A program made the position numbers and the translations under genes. From the NCBI GenBank assembly GCA_916610825.1, contig OU744446.1, forward strand, positions 17,356,538-17,420,537: 64,000 nucleotides of DNA, read 5' to 3'. Shown here piece by piece: positions 1 through 10,416 of this stretch. The stretch's first letter is position 1; the number at the start of each line of letters is the position of its first letter. Below the pieces are notes generated by a model. It ran no database searches, was not told the DNA's origin, and saw only the letters and a program-made list of their open reading frames with translations. This DNA comes from Haliclystus octoradiatus (taxonomy: Eukaryota > Cnidaria > Staurozoa > Stauromedusae > Haliclystidae).

Positions 1-95
1 GCTTTTTAATTGGTCCGTCAAATTTACGGATCCGAATTGATTTTACAATTGTTGAACAGAGGTTTAGTTGAAAACATGCGGATTGCCTTGTAGCA

Positions 96-716
96 AGATA
101 TTATCATAGAACCAAGATAGTCTAACTCAGATTTGCGATTTAAAGAGTTTTAAACAGACCATAATATTATCTTACCTTTGTGAAAATCAATCAAATTAAT
201 TGTATTTAACACCCTCAAGTATTGAAGATTTCAAATTTAAAAGCGCAATCTTCGTCCGACATCAATAACATCCTCAAAAGTCTATCTTTGTTGACCCAAT
301 ATCGATCACTTTCAAACATTTTGATCATTTCTGCCAAGGCAAAATCATACTCAATAATCAAATGTTCTACTTTTCACAAGAAACCAAGTTTGTTTGTTTG
401 ATAATCTGAACCCGGAAATTTTTTCGCATTAAAACGAGATGATCTTAAAATAGCTTTGAGGCCAGTTTTCAGTGATTCTGCCGTGGAAAACCGATCAAAT
501 GTTTGGAAATGATTGATATCGGGTCAACAAAGATTTTTGAGGATGATATTGATGTCGGACGATGATGTTGTTTTTAAATTTGAATATTCAATACTTGAGA
601 ATGTTAAATACATTTTATTTGGTTGATTTTCACAAAGGTAAGATAATATTATTGTCTGTTTAAAACTCTTTAAAACACAAGTCTGGGTTAGACTATCTTG
701 GTTCTATTATAAGATC
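96..716. repeat. Large foldback (inverted repeat) element
   Basis: The stretch 96-327 reappears inverted at about 493-716, leaving a spacer of about 165 bases. Matching landmarks are AGAACCAAGATAGTCTAAC near 107, the TTATCTTACCTTTGTGAAAATC segment near 170, and the block around TTGTTGACCC; their reverse complements occur in mirrored order. The arms are clearly similar (roughly 85-90% by eye) with small indels. No coding potential is visible. It is most likely a foldback-type or MITE-like non-autonomous DNA element. A transcript crossing it could form a hairpin with arms of about 230 bp. No clear target duplication was seen. Confidence 0.85.
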
Positions 717-717
717 T

Positions 718-2190
718 AGGTTGTACATTATTATCCAAAACTGTAACTTGGTTTCTTCGATGACGTTTATTTGGTTTTTATCGTGTGTCACTTCATCTGA
801 AAACGGTTATACGCTGTACGCGTCTCGACCAATCATTCGATTATTTTAGAACAAAATATTGAATTTCCTTTACCGTGGTCGTTACTGCATCAAACAGTAA
901 TAAAATTGTCTATAACAATAGTAATTGCAATAGAACAAGAAATTTTATTCTGATGAAAATTGGATAACATCAATTCTTTCTGCCGTGCCAAATTTGAAAA
1001 GCTATGAAGGGAAATAAACATTTTCTTACAGAACTTATCATTTATCAAAAAACGATTGTAGAAAATTTGAAGGCAGTCTTGTTAACTAGATATGGGTTGG
1101 TGTTGATTACGTTAACCGTGAGCTTTGAATATGATTTTGAGTACGAATGCTACGAAAATTACACTCCCCATCCTAGAGATGTAGGATGTGACTAACAGAA
1201 CTAGGGGATCACTGGCAAAAGTCTAAAAATGAACAACACTACTCAAAATTCATGATAATGGAGTAAAAGATAAATCTCAGGTCAATCTCGAGTCCTTGCT
1301 GATCACTATAATGTTTTAAATAATATTTTGAAATTCATTTTCTAATATCCAGAAAACCTGTACTCCTTGAATGGCATTATAATATGTTTAAATACCATAG
1401 TAAGCTAAGTGATACTAGTAATATAAATTCATTTATATGATCTATCTATAATCACTTCGCTAAGCGCAACACTCTGTCGTTTCCTCGGAATTCACAACTG
1501 TTAAATAATTGATTATGGTAATGATGATGATGATGCTAAGGGAGGATTCTGTTGAATAACTGTTATTGTCCATGCACCTGTATTCCTTTGTAAGCATAAG
1601 CGTCTCAACGTTGTCGAATGCAAAAACAGGAAAGTCGGCTCCTTTTATGCGAGTATCTAAAACTGTGAACCGCAGAAAAGTTTTTGTGTCTAGCCGGCCA
1701 TTGATAATAAAAAGAGGAACCGAAGGTGTTCGATTTGAGTCAAAGAGATGGTTTCTTTAGGCTTGTTGATTTCACATAAACGAGTTCAATATAGTTTTCT
1801 GGCCACCTTCATATTCTTTATTTTATTCCAATTTTTTAGTTGTGATCAATGAAAATTACTTGACTACTTAACTCATCGTCACTATAACCCTGAAGAGAAA
1901 TGGAAGTAACGGTTAAAACACCTCCATAAAATGCGTAAAGCAATTGGACAGTAGAATTAAGCTGGATTGTAAAAGTTTTACAAGGAAAAAAAATGAAAAT
2001 AACAATTTTAATGATTAGGGTGTTATCAAATTTTGAAGTAATAGTGCATAATTAAGAATGATTATATAATATATATATGATTATATATAATAATTACATG
2101 CTTTGACATTAAACATCAAAGATATTTGATATCAATGCTTCAATAATGAAAATAGCATTCACAGTTTGTAAATATAACCTTCTTATAAAA
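718..2190. other. Non-coding stretch, with a short GAT/ATG microsatellite
   Basis: No convincing gene was found. A short (ATG)n tract lies near 1518-1535. Open frames at 1004-1195 and 1566-1760 show no recognisable domain. Later exons of the minus-strand PAN-domain gene, whose first exon ends at 2200, would lie in or beyond this stretch, but none could be identified. Confidence 0.4.
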
Positions 2191-2199
2191 TTAGCTTAC

Positions 2200-2529
2200 C
2201 GGTAATATAATTACAACCATCGAAGTAGTATCTGATTTGAATTTGTCAACAACACGAGTGACATTAAATAATCTGCATCTGTCCAACTCTGAAACATCAT
2301 TGTTGTAAGCCAAAGCAATGCATCCTTCAGTGACATTACACATGTGTCTGCATAAGTGAATATCGTTTACTCTGAATGTTCCATTCATATCATCCGCTTC
2401 AATAGAAGTGTTGGGAAATATTCTGCCTTTGTACATTTTAGATGAAATTGTTGTTTCTGTACATACATCCGTCAACACATTATGTATCAAAGCGCTGCAG
2501 AAACTAACAACTATCCAACGCAAATTCAT
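2200..2529 (-). CDS. PAN/apple-like secreted protein, first coding exon (partial)
   Basis: The minus-strand exon starts with ATG at 2529 and encodes 110 residues up to a splice donor: CCG then GTAAGC, donor GT at 2199-2198, phase 0. The first ~20 residues (MNLRWIVVSFCSALIHNVLT) look like a signal peptide. The following segment has the spacing of a PAN/apple domain: an early Cys, then HLCRHMC, GCIALAYN, and RCRLFNV near its end, with several N-glycosylation sites (NTS, NGT, NVT). Such domains bind proteins or carbohydrates in extracellular molecules. Without splicing the frame stops after two more codons, which supports the donor. Downstream exons were not identified, so architecture and function are open. 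An intact, short single-domain secreted protein is also possible. Confidence 0.6.
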
Positions 2530-4990
2530 TATGATATTTCTCCTGCTAGTTTACCTGGTAGCTGTTCTGAAACTCGTTGGATTGTTTGTATATACTAATA
2601 ATACTGTGTCTAACTTATTGCTTAGAACATCACTTGTGATACAGAAATATTTCTTTCATCGACAGGTCTAAACAAAACCGGCTTGAATAATTTATAGACT
2701 TATTTATGACTGATGTACATATAGATTTGACTCGTTTGTAGACTCGTCGTCCAGATGGTTGATAAAAATAAAACCACTATAAAATGATAGCCTGCGAATC
2801 GGGCAAACTTTTTTTCTAACGCAAAAGATAACAAGCGGGATCGCAAGAAACAACCAAATATCTGGCCGAGAAAGAGACCGATTAGTGCGCGTTATCCTGG
2901 GCTATATCGCAGATGGATTATACAAAGAAAAGTCTGTTTCGGTGTGTGTGCTATTTTATTTCGATTCGTAGCCAAAGTCAGTAAAACGCTCCTTCAAATA
3001 TCAATATGGATCTCTTGGTTGTCAATGTGTTGTTTGATAGCTAGTGTCCATAAATTCTGGAAGTCAATTCATTAAGAGTCATTATAATAATCATGTAACA
3101 CAATTTTTGCCTTGAACTATAAATTTCGCAGATCAATTTCGCTACAATGATCTGTTTGCAAATTTATTGGTTCATTAACAAAAATATAATAAGTTTTTCA
3201 AACAACCTCCCAAGATTTTCGTAATTTAAATAGAAGGTATCCACTGCTGGATTATAAATGAGTTGCAAAGTGCACAATATGGAAGGATATAGCAGAATCA
3301 AATGATTAATAGCCAGAAAGTCTCATTATCGGCAGCTGAATGGTATTTAAGTCAGTAATTAACCTTTAATTGTCCTTAATGATACCCACAGGCTTATGCA
3401 GGGAAAACTATAATATCCTCCTATTTAATATTAGGTTTAATTATATATTAAATTATTTATCTATTTATTTCTGTTTTGTTCGTGACTGAAGTGTTTACCG
3501 ATGGTATAATAATACAGAAAATTCCTTATCGGAAAATTACACAAAAATTGGGACGCTATAACCATTCAAATTATTAGCATGTGTACTATTAAGAGCATGA
3601 TTTAATGATGTAGTTTAAAAAATAAACTAACGTTGATATTTCATTTTAAATATCTTAAATGTTGCTTTACCGTGATTTTTCAAGTTGATTTAAAGGTATT
3701 AGGAAGGTGCTATTGTAAAACAGTATTATTCAGTGAGGATGTAGCAGAACCACAATATTTATATCAATAAAAGCCTCTTTTTGGCTGCTGATTGACATTC
3801 AAATCGGTACTTACCGTTTAATAGCCTTTTTTAATTTAATCATAATCTGACACTGAAAGCTGAATAATATCCTCTAATCTAATACTAATGTCTGTTTACA
3901 TATTTAAACAATGTATGTAATCGTTTCTGTTCTATCAGCGATTTATGTACGTCTTAATGACAAAATAATACAGAAAAAGGGTTATTGTTAGCAATGTCAA
4001 AATTTGTGTCACGATAAAAATTCACAGTATATAAAGCCTGTGTGTTTCGATGAGTATGAATTATTGATGTCGTTTAAAAAATATACCCTGGTTGATATTT
4101 TATTTCATTTCGTTTCAAAAAAAATTTCGGATATTTTATAATTCAATAATTTGATTTAAGAGTGATCCCCATCCCCATTATGCGTCACATCGTAGTATCA
4201 TTAAGATTATTGTGGAGGCTGATAACTATGCTGTGTTTGACGAAGAAATGTGTGAATCAGAGTGTGGATAATTTACCAAACTTATATAGGTGCTATTTTC
4301 GATGGGCGGGAAGTCACACAATAATTCACAGACCCTATTGTTTCAGAAATTAACATCAAAGCTGAAATGCAAGCTACAATTAATGATACAGATATTTCAA
4401 ATATAGTTCTGAATCTAATTTCTGAATATAGTTATATTTCAATGAAACCTTGAAGGTTTGAAGGACTGCAATTGCTTTGGCAATAAATTAATAAATTTCT
4501 CCTTATTTAATAAAGCAGTTACTTATTTTTTTCAAAAATTTTAAGACTAATTCTAGACAAAAGTTGTTGTGAATTTTCTCTTTCTTTTTTTAAGTTCTTT
4601 CAAACAAGTTTTTCAATTTTCATAAGATTTTTAACATTAAAAAAAGTTGATTTAATATGAAGTAAGTGTAGCAGGGAAGCTGAAAGAAAATATTTAAACA
4701 TGACGGCACGTGTTCGAAATAGTTTTTCAGTTTCGATGACGAACAAATAGCTAAAATCAAATACAATTTATTAGCGTTTGGCAAATAGAGCCCATGGACA
4801 TTAAACTTAAACAGATTTATTACCAGATTAGAAATCGAAGCATTTGGCATAATATAATAGAGCCAGTGATTTGAACAGATTTATTAGATAATTTCCATCT
4901 TATAATGGGATAATGAAATTAGGAAAACAATTGGATGAATTTGTATTTTTAATTCATGATTACTTTTAAGGAATTCAGGAGGCCAGTTCA
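2530..4990. other. AT-rich intergenic region with a diverged duplication
   Basis: No gene is recognised. The main structure is a diverged direct repeat (3285-3700 versus 3745-4140), listed separately. Small open frames at 4162-4353 and 4620-5129 have no recognisable domains or splice context. Confidence 0.4.
3285..4140. repeat. Diverged direct duplication, period about 457 bp
   Basis: Two successive segments share ordered landmarks: TAGCAGAA at about 3290 and 3744; AATACAGAAA at 3511 and 3967; GTTTAAAAAATA near 3613 and 4072, followed in both by GTTGATATTT and an ATTTCATTT-type stretch. The offset is constant at about 456-459 bases. Identity is moderate, so this is an old tandem duplication or two insertions of one repeat. 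Confidence 0.6.
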
Positions 4991-4999
4991 AATCTCTGA

Positions 5000-5690
5000 A
5001 AAATGATGAAAGAGAAAAGAACGTAGAAATCAATTTATGTAACACCAGGGAGGGAGGCGGGTTGGATTTTTTCGGAATGGCAGAAATTTTGCAACCCATT
5101 AAATTTGCTTCAAAACTTTTGTACCCCATTTAAAATGCAATCAAACGTACGTTTTGCACCACAACTGAACACATGTACAAAGAAAATTTGCGGGTACTTC
5201 CACATAGGCGCAATATGGGATTGAGTGTGTGCCATTTTTTCAGGGTACCATTAGTACTAGGCCGGCAATTTGGAGCATTAAATTTTAAAAATTTTGGAAT
5301 CCTGCAGTGGAGTTTCTGGGTTCAAGGAAAATGCCTTAATATGATGTGACTGGATATGTGATATTGTGATATTCCATTGCTGTGAGGTACCAAAATGGCA
5401 TTTTGATGCAACATGTCAGGTAATAACAAACATTTGTCAACTTTGAGGCATCAGATTTCAATTTTGGAACTCCACTGTCAAATTTCCGGTTTCCAACTGT
5501 GAAAAATGGGGAAATATCATACTGTGAGGTACCCCCACCCCTGTTGTGAGACGATAAAATTGCATTTTAAAAGAAAAATGCCATGAAATAATATATGTTT
5601 GACATGTTTGGGGTATCTAGCAGGATTTTCGGAATGGCACACCTCCAAACAAAATGTATGGATCCCCCCCCGGGTCAATACATATTAACT
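5000..5690. repeat. Repeat-derived non-coding block with a poly-C/CCCGGG end
   Basis: This stretch contains recurring phrases (TTTTCGGAATGGCA at about 5068 and 5629, GTGAGGTACC at about 5381 and 5520, AAATTTCCGGTTTCCA near 5485). It ends in a C-rich run, GGATCCCCCCCCGGGTC, near 5660. A segment of it (about 5455-5640) has a relative at about 31395-31565. No protein-coding potential is seen; it is probably a non-autonomous repeat. Confidence 0.55.
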
Positions 5691-5758
5691 TTGCATCATT
5701 TTCGTGAACACTTCAGGGTTGGCTTTGCTGTGCCAAAAATAATAAGTCTCAAATAATA

Positions 5759-6025
5759 TTGAGGCTCAAAGGTAATCCTTTTATAGATAAATATGAACAA
5801 CTGCCAATACATGAAAAGCTTTCTGCCTGCTTCCAAACGCTCAGGGCCTTTCAGCCTTCGGCTTCTCTAAAGAGGTATCAAGTCAAGCCAATGCCATTCA
5901 TTTCAAATGCTCGTGAGCACAAGTTGAATTATCTACCATATACAATGAAGGAGGATTCCAGACGGATGAATTTCAAAAGTCTCCTTGTAAAGCATTTAAA
6001 CGCCAACATAAGGATTGGCTATTAA
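5759..6025 (+). other. Unrecognised open frame next to a Gypsy insertion
   Basis: An 88-codon open frame ends at 6025, just upstream of the target site of the Gypsy element. It lacks an ATG at its first codon (it opens with TTG) and shows no recognisable domain. It may be a chance open frame or a relic of an older repeat. No function is proposed. Confidence 0.2.
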
Positions 6026-6069
6026 TTTAGTTTTAAGATGATATTAATTGGTATTACTGTATTACTGTG

Positions 6070-6217
6070 TGTCATGTATGACGTCATCAATAATTGTAGC
6101 CTCGTAAACAAGTCAATAATATTGTCAGTTCAGTTCAGGTACGCCTAGCGAATACAACGTTGTCTTTTCTGTATCTTATACTTAATATTATTTAATGATA
6201 CTTAATGATATATAACA
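6070..6217 (+). repeat. 5' LTR of Ty3/Gypsy element
   Basis: A 148-bp LTR starts TGTCATGTATGACGTCATC and ends TATATAACA, just before the TTGGCGACG primer-binding region at 6218. It contains the palindrome TGACGTCA, a CRE-like site that may act in its promoter. Over about the first 125 bases it differs from the 3' LTR at one position; the last ~25 bases diverge. Confidence 0.92.
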
Positions 6218-6236
6218 TTGGCGACGAAAATGGGAC
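6218..6236 (+). other. Primer-binding site of Ty3/Gypsy element
   Basis: TTGGCGACGAAAATGGGAC follows the LTR end directly. The TGG near its start is the expected complement of a tRNA 3' CCA. The priming tRNA cannot be named without a tRNA set for this species. The gag ATG (6230) lies inside this stretch. Confidence 0.6.
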
Positions 6237-7195
6237 GAAAGACAAGAGCAACTGTAAGACAGGAGAAAAATTCAGTAAGTGATGAGGAAGAAACCGAAAC
6301 AGCGGTACAATCAACGAGGAAGAAGACTATGGGTAGTACAACAAATACAAATAATCGAACTACATTAATCGGAAAAATCCCAGAATTTACCGATGGCGAG
6401 GACTGGCAGGATTTTTCAGAAAGGTTGGAAAGTTATTTTTGCGTTAATTCCATCGATGGTCAGGAAAGAACTAATGTCCTGATCACCGTTGCTGACGCTG
6501 CCACGTATAGACTCCAGAAAGACCTAACGTTTCCTTGTAAACCATCGGAAATGAGTTTTGAAGACATTGTTGCAGCTAGAAGCACAAAGCACCGATCAGA
6601 AACGAAATGGTCGAGAGATATAACTTTCACTCAGCAATTAGAAAAGAAGGAGAGAAAGTTAATGAATACGTAAGTAGATTACGCCACTTAGCTGAATATT
6701 GTAATTTCGGTAGTTACCTAGAAGAACAATTAAGGGATCGGTTTGTTACCGGTATCAGAGAAGAAAGGATGCTACGAAAACTGCTCAGTGAATAAGGACT
6801 TACATTAGATAGCGCTATTGCGACATGCCTTTCTACTGAGCAAGCTTTAGAGAACACTAGCATGCTAATGAGCGGTACTCTAACGAAATTAGAGGAAGAC
6901 AACAGCAACGATCCTGTTTTGTTTCAGGGTGAACATAAAGGGAACTCATACAAAAAAGCCTACAGAAAATCAAACAACAGTTCTACAAGGCCAAATCAAG
7001 GGCGTAATTGCTACCGTTGTGGGGAAAAACATCACCCACAAACATGTCGTTTCAAAAACACTATTTTCAATTTCTATGACATACGGGGGCATATTGAAAA
7101 AGCTTGCATGAAGAAAAGGGATGCAAAAATAAATGAACAAAACGAATCAGATTCTGGTCCTGAGGAAAATGTTAAAATTGTTTACGAAATGATGA
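6230..7195 (+). pseudogene. gag of Ty3/Gypsy element (frameshifted)
   Basis: Gag opens with ATG at 6230 (MGRKTRATVRQ), inside the primer-binding region. The nucleocapsid-type segment at about 7009-7110 has one intact CX2CX4HX3C knuckle (CYRC..H..C). The second knuckle keeps its His and last Cys, but the first two Cys are replaced (FNFY). The capsid frame is interrupted: a frameshift near 6570-6600 moves the reading to the frame with VNEYVSRLRHLAEYC, and a TAA follows at about 6793 before the frame resumes into the knuckle. It normally packages element RNA; this copy is a pseudogene. Confidence 0.85.
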
Positions 7196-7199
7196 AAAT

Positions 7200-10068
7200 T
7201 TCAACTCCAAAACGCGCCCCAGAGCTGATATTGGTTAAAATGGACATAAATGGTAGTCCTATTGAACTCGAGATTGACACTGGTGCTGGTCGATCCATAA
7301 TTGGTAAACATGCATATGATAACAGCCTCAGTAGCACTTCATTGGATTTACAACTATGCAATTTTAAACTTAAAACTTACAATGGTCAGCTGATACCCGT
7401 TTTAGGTGTAGTAACGGTTAAAGTACAATACGACAACAAAACATTTGATAAGCTGAAACTAGTTGTCGCAGCAGATAATACCCCCTCTCTGATAGGTAGA
7501 GATTGGCTACACGCAATACCACTTAAATGGAACACTTTAGTACCGATTAAACAAATAAGGGAAAATTCACCAATGGAAAAACTCATTAATCGAAACGAAG
7601 AACTTTTTCATGAGGGACTAGGAAAATTTACCGCCCAGTACCATACGCTATTAAGCCTCTAGTTGACATCGAAATAGAGCGACTATTGAAAGAAAAGGTT
7701 ATTTATCCTGTAACACATGGTGCTTGGGCAACACCCGTGGTACCTGTTTTAAAACCAGATCAAACTGTCCGTCTTTGTGGTGACTTTCGCCCTACTGTCA
7801 ATAGCAATACTGAATTAGACAAATACCCGATCCCTGACATAAAGGACTTATTTACAAAGTTAGGGGGAGGTAAAGTATTTGCAAGACTTGATTTGGCTCA
7901 TTCCTATACGCAATTAATGATGGATGAAAAATCACAACAGTTATGCACAATTAATACGCACGAGGGGTTATTTAGATACCAACGTTTACCGTTTGGGGTG
8001 TAGTCTGCCCCAGGGCTATTCCAGCGTGTACTGGACAATGTCTTTGCTGGAATAGAAAAAGTCTCGTGCTACCTAGACGATGTTATTTGTGCAGCAGAAA
8101 ACGAGGAAGCACTACACAAAATAGTAGAAACTGTATTTCAACGACTAAAAACAGCAGGATTACGATTACAAAGATCAAAATGTCAATTTAACTTGAAAGA
8201 AATTGATTTTCTTGGCCATAGAATCAATGCAGATGGCGTAAAACCCCTCCCATCCAAAGTTAAAGCAATTACAGAGGCCCCAGCGCCAACAAACATTACT
8301 CAATTAAGGTCGTGGCTAGGTTTATTCAACTATTATGGGAAATTCCTAGCAGACACGACAAATTTATTAGCACCGATGTATAAATTGTTAAAATCTGATG
8401 CTAAATGGCAATGGGGACAATCAGAGCAAACCGCTTTCAATGAAGCAAAATAACACCTAACTGCTTCACGCCTGCTCGTTCATTATGATAATCAATTGCC
8501 TTTAATATTATCATGTGATGCGTCACCTTATGGCGTTAGTGCTATTATATCTCATAGATTAAATGACGGATCAGAACAACCTATAGCGTGTGCCTCTAGA
8601 ACATTTATTTAATGACGGATCAGAACAACCTATAGCGTGTGCATCTAGAACATTGAACAATGCTGAGAAAAATTACTCGCACACAGAAAAAGAAGGACTT
8701 GCCGTGATATTTGGCCTTGAAAAGTTTCATTTATATTTGTATGGTCGGCAATTTGATGTAATAACCGACCACAAGCCTTCGCTAACCCTGTTTTCAGAAA
8801 GCAAACAAACAACAAAGTTAGCAGCGTCTAGATTAATTCGTTGGTCATTACAACTGGCCAGCTACCAATATAAAATGATTTACAAACCTGGAGCTGAACA
8901 CCAAAACGCTGATGCATTAAGTCGTTTGCCAGTTGACAAGGCACCAAAACTAAAAGCAACACCTACACCTTCAAATACTATAAATCTAGTACACACCCTA
9001 AACGATAGTGCGCTAACGTTTGATCACATAAACCGAGCATCAAAAAGGGACCACATCATCTGTGAACTTGTTCGAGCCGTAAAAAGTGGGGTGCGACCAT
9101 CAGATCATGAGAGCAACAAACAATTTCGATCAAAATGGGACGAGCTTACCACCCATAAAGACGCTCTACTGTGGGGATCCAGGGTTGTTATTCCACAATC
9201 TCTCAGGAAAAGAGCATTAGACGTATTGCACCACACCCATCAAGGGATTGTGAAAATGAAAGGGCTAGCTCACAGCTTCATCTGGTGGCCACATATAGAC
9301 AATGATATTGAAAGTACAGCTAAAAATTGTATAAAATGGGTAGAGGCTCACATTGTTTCATCTACATCTTCAGAAGACACCATCTTGCATCTCACTCAGA
9401 TATTTTCAAATTTTGGTCTTCCAGAACAAATTGTTTCTGATAATGCTTCCGGATTCAAATCATCAGAATTCCGAGCGTTTTGCTCACAAAATGGCATCAC
9501 ACATACAACTACTGCTCCGTATCACCCACGCTCAAACGGTCAAGTGGAGAGGGCTGTACAGCTAGTAAAGACAGCTATGAAAAAGAACCGCGCCACAAAG
9601 TCACTGCAGCTACGATTGAGCCAAATTTTGTTCTCCTACAGAACCACTCCACACTCATCAACGGGTATTCCTCCGTGTGAATTACTGATGAAAAGAAGTC
9701 TCAGAACTGCAATGCATTTGCTTTTACCAGATTTAGAAAGTAAGATGAGACAGCTACAGCCAAACCCAACACTGAATTCTGCTACTCCACTAACAAAGGA
9801 CACAGAAGTTCTCGTGAAAGATACTGTTAAAGATTCCTGGTTTAATGCTACAGTAATTTGCCAGACACGACCACTATCATATAAACTGCAAACTCCAGAT
9901 GGTCGCACAATAGATCGTCATGTCGATCATTTACAGACTACCACGTCTACAGCAAGTAATACAGCAAGCACTACAGCAAGTAATACAGCAAATACTACAT
10001 CAAGTAATACCGCAAAATACACCACTGGGAGAAGGAGAAAAGGTCCATTATATTATGGGTTCTCATAA
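7200..10068 (+). pseudogene. pol of Ty3/Gypsy element (protease-RT-RNase H-integrase, broken)
   Basis: The protease has a DTGA active site near 7273 and an IGRDWL segment near 7490. The frame then shifts near 7640. The reverse transcriptase (about 7660-8450) has its catalytic YLDD at 8070-8081 and carries an in-frame TAG at about 8001 and TAA at about 8451. RNase H begins with SCDASPYG near 8513 and holds a ~45-bp direct duplication (about 8560-8655) that shifts the frame. The long 3' frame (8590-10068) covers the rest of RNase H and integrase: the HHCC region starts with HHTH, then TAKNC is fused directly to the later core strand, deleting the region that should carry the first catalytic Asp. 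SDNAS and the Glu-containing NGQVER segment remain. The C-terminal tail is Thr/Ser/Asn-rich. Confidence 0.9.
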
Positions 10069-10258
10069 TTGTAATTAAAGATACAATTAATGATTCATAC
10101 AAAATAGCAATTAGATCACTGTATTGTGATTCAAATTACTTAATGTTATATTTACACTGATTAAATAATTACACGGTCACATATATAGCCGTGAGTAAAA
10201 TAACACTACACTGTATTTCTTTTTTATTTTATTTACACTAATCCTATGATAGAGGAAT

Positions 10259-10411
10259 GTCATGTATGACGTCATCAATAATTGTAGCCTCGTAAACAAG
10301 TCAATAATATTGTCAGTTCAGTTCAGGTACGCCTAGCGAATACAACGTTGTCTTTTCTGTATCTTATACTTACTATTATTTAATAACCGTTTGAATAATA
10401 GATATTTAACA
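10259..10411 (+). repeat. 3' LTR of Ty3/Gypsy element
   Basis: A 153-bp LTR starts TGTCATG after a short purine run (AGAGGAA, 10252-10258) that would be the polypurine tract. It matches the 5' LTR closely until about 10380, then ends ATATTTAACA where the 5' copy has ATATATAACA. CTGTG follows immediately, matching the duplication upstream of the 5' LTR. Confidence 0.9.
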
Positions 10412-10416
10412 CTGTG

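Larger units (their letters stand above)
6065..10416 (+). mobile_element. Structurally complete Ty3/Gypsy LTR retrotransposon with decayed ORFs
   Basis: The element spans 6070-10411 (4342 bp). It is flanked by a perfect 5-bp target duplication CTGTG (6065-6069 and 10412-10416). The LTRs begin TGTCATG and end AACA. The internal region starts TTGGCGACG directly after the 5' LTR, as a primer-binding site would. The order is gag (matrix/capsid, zinc knuckle), aspartic protease, reverse transcriptase, RNase H, integrase, which is Ty3/Gypsy order; no envelope gene is seen. The coding region carries frameshifts, in-frame stops, an internal duplication and an integrase deletion, so this copy cannot encode a working polyprotein. 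The near-identity of most of the two LTRs nevertheless suggests a fairly recent insertion. Confidence 0.93.

Noticed and set aside
2408-2671. Plus-strand ORF opposite the PAN exon
   Set aside because: It is antisense to an exon with a signal peptide, PAN cysteine pattern and proper splice donor, and has no recognisable content.
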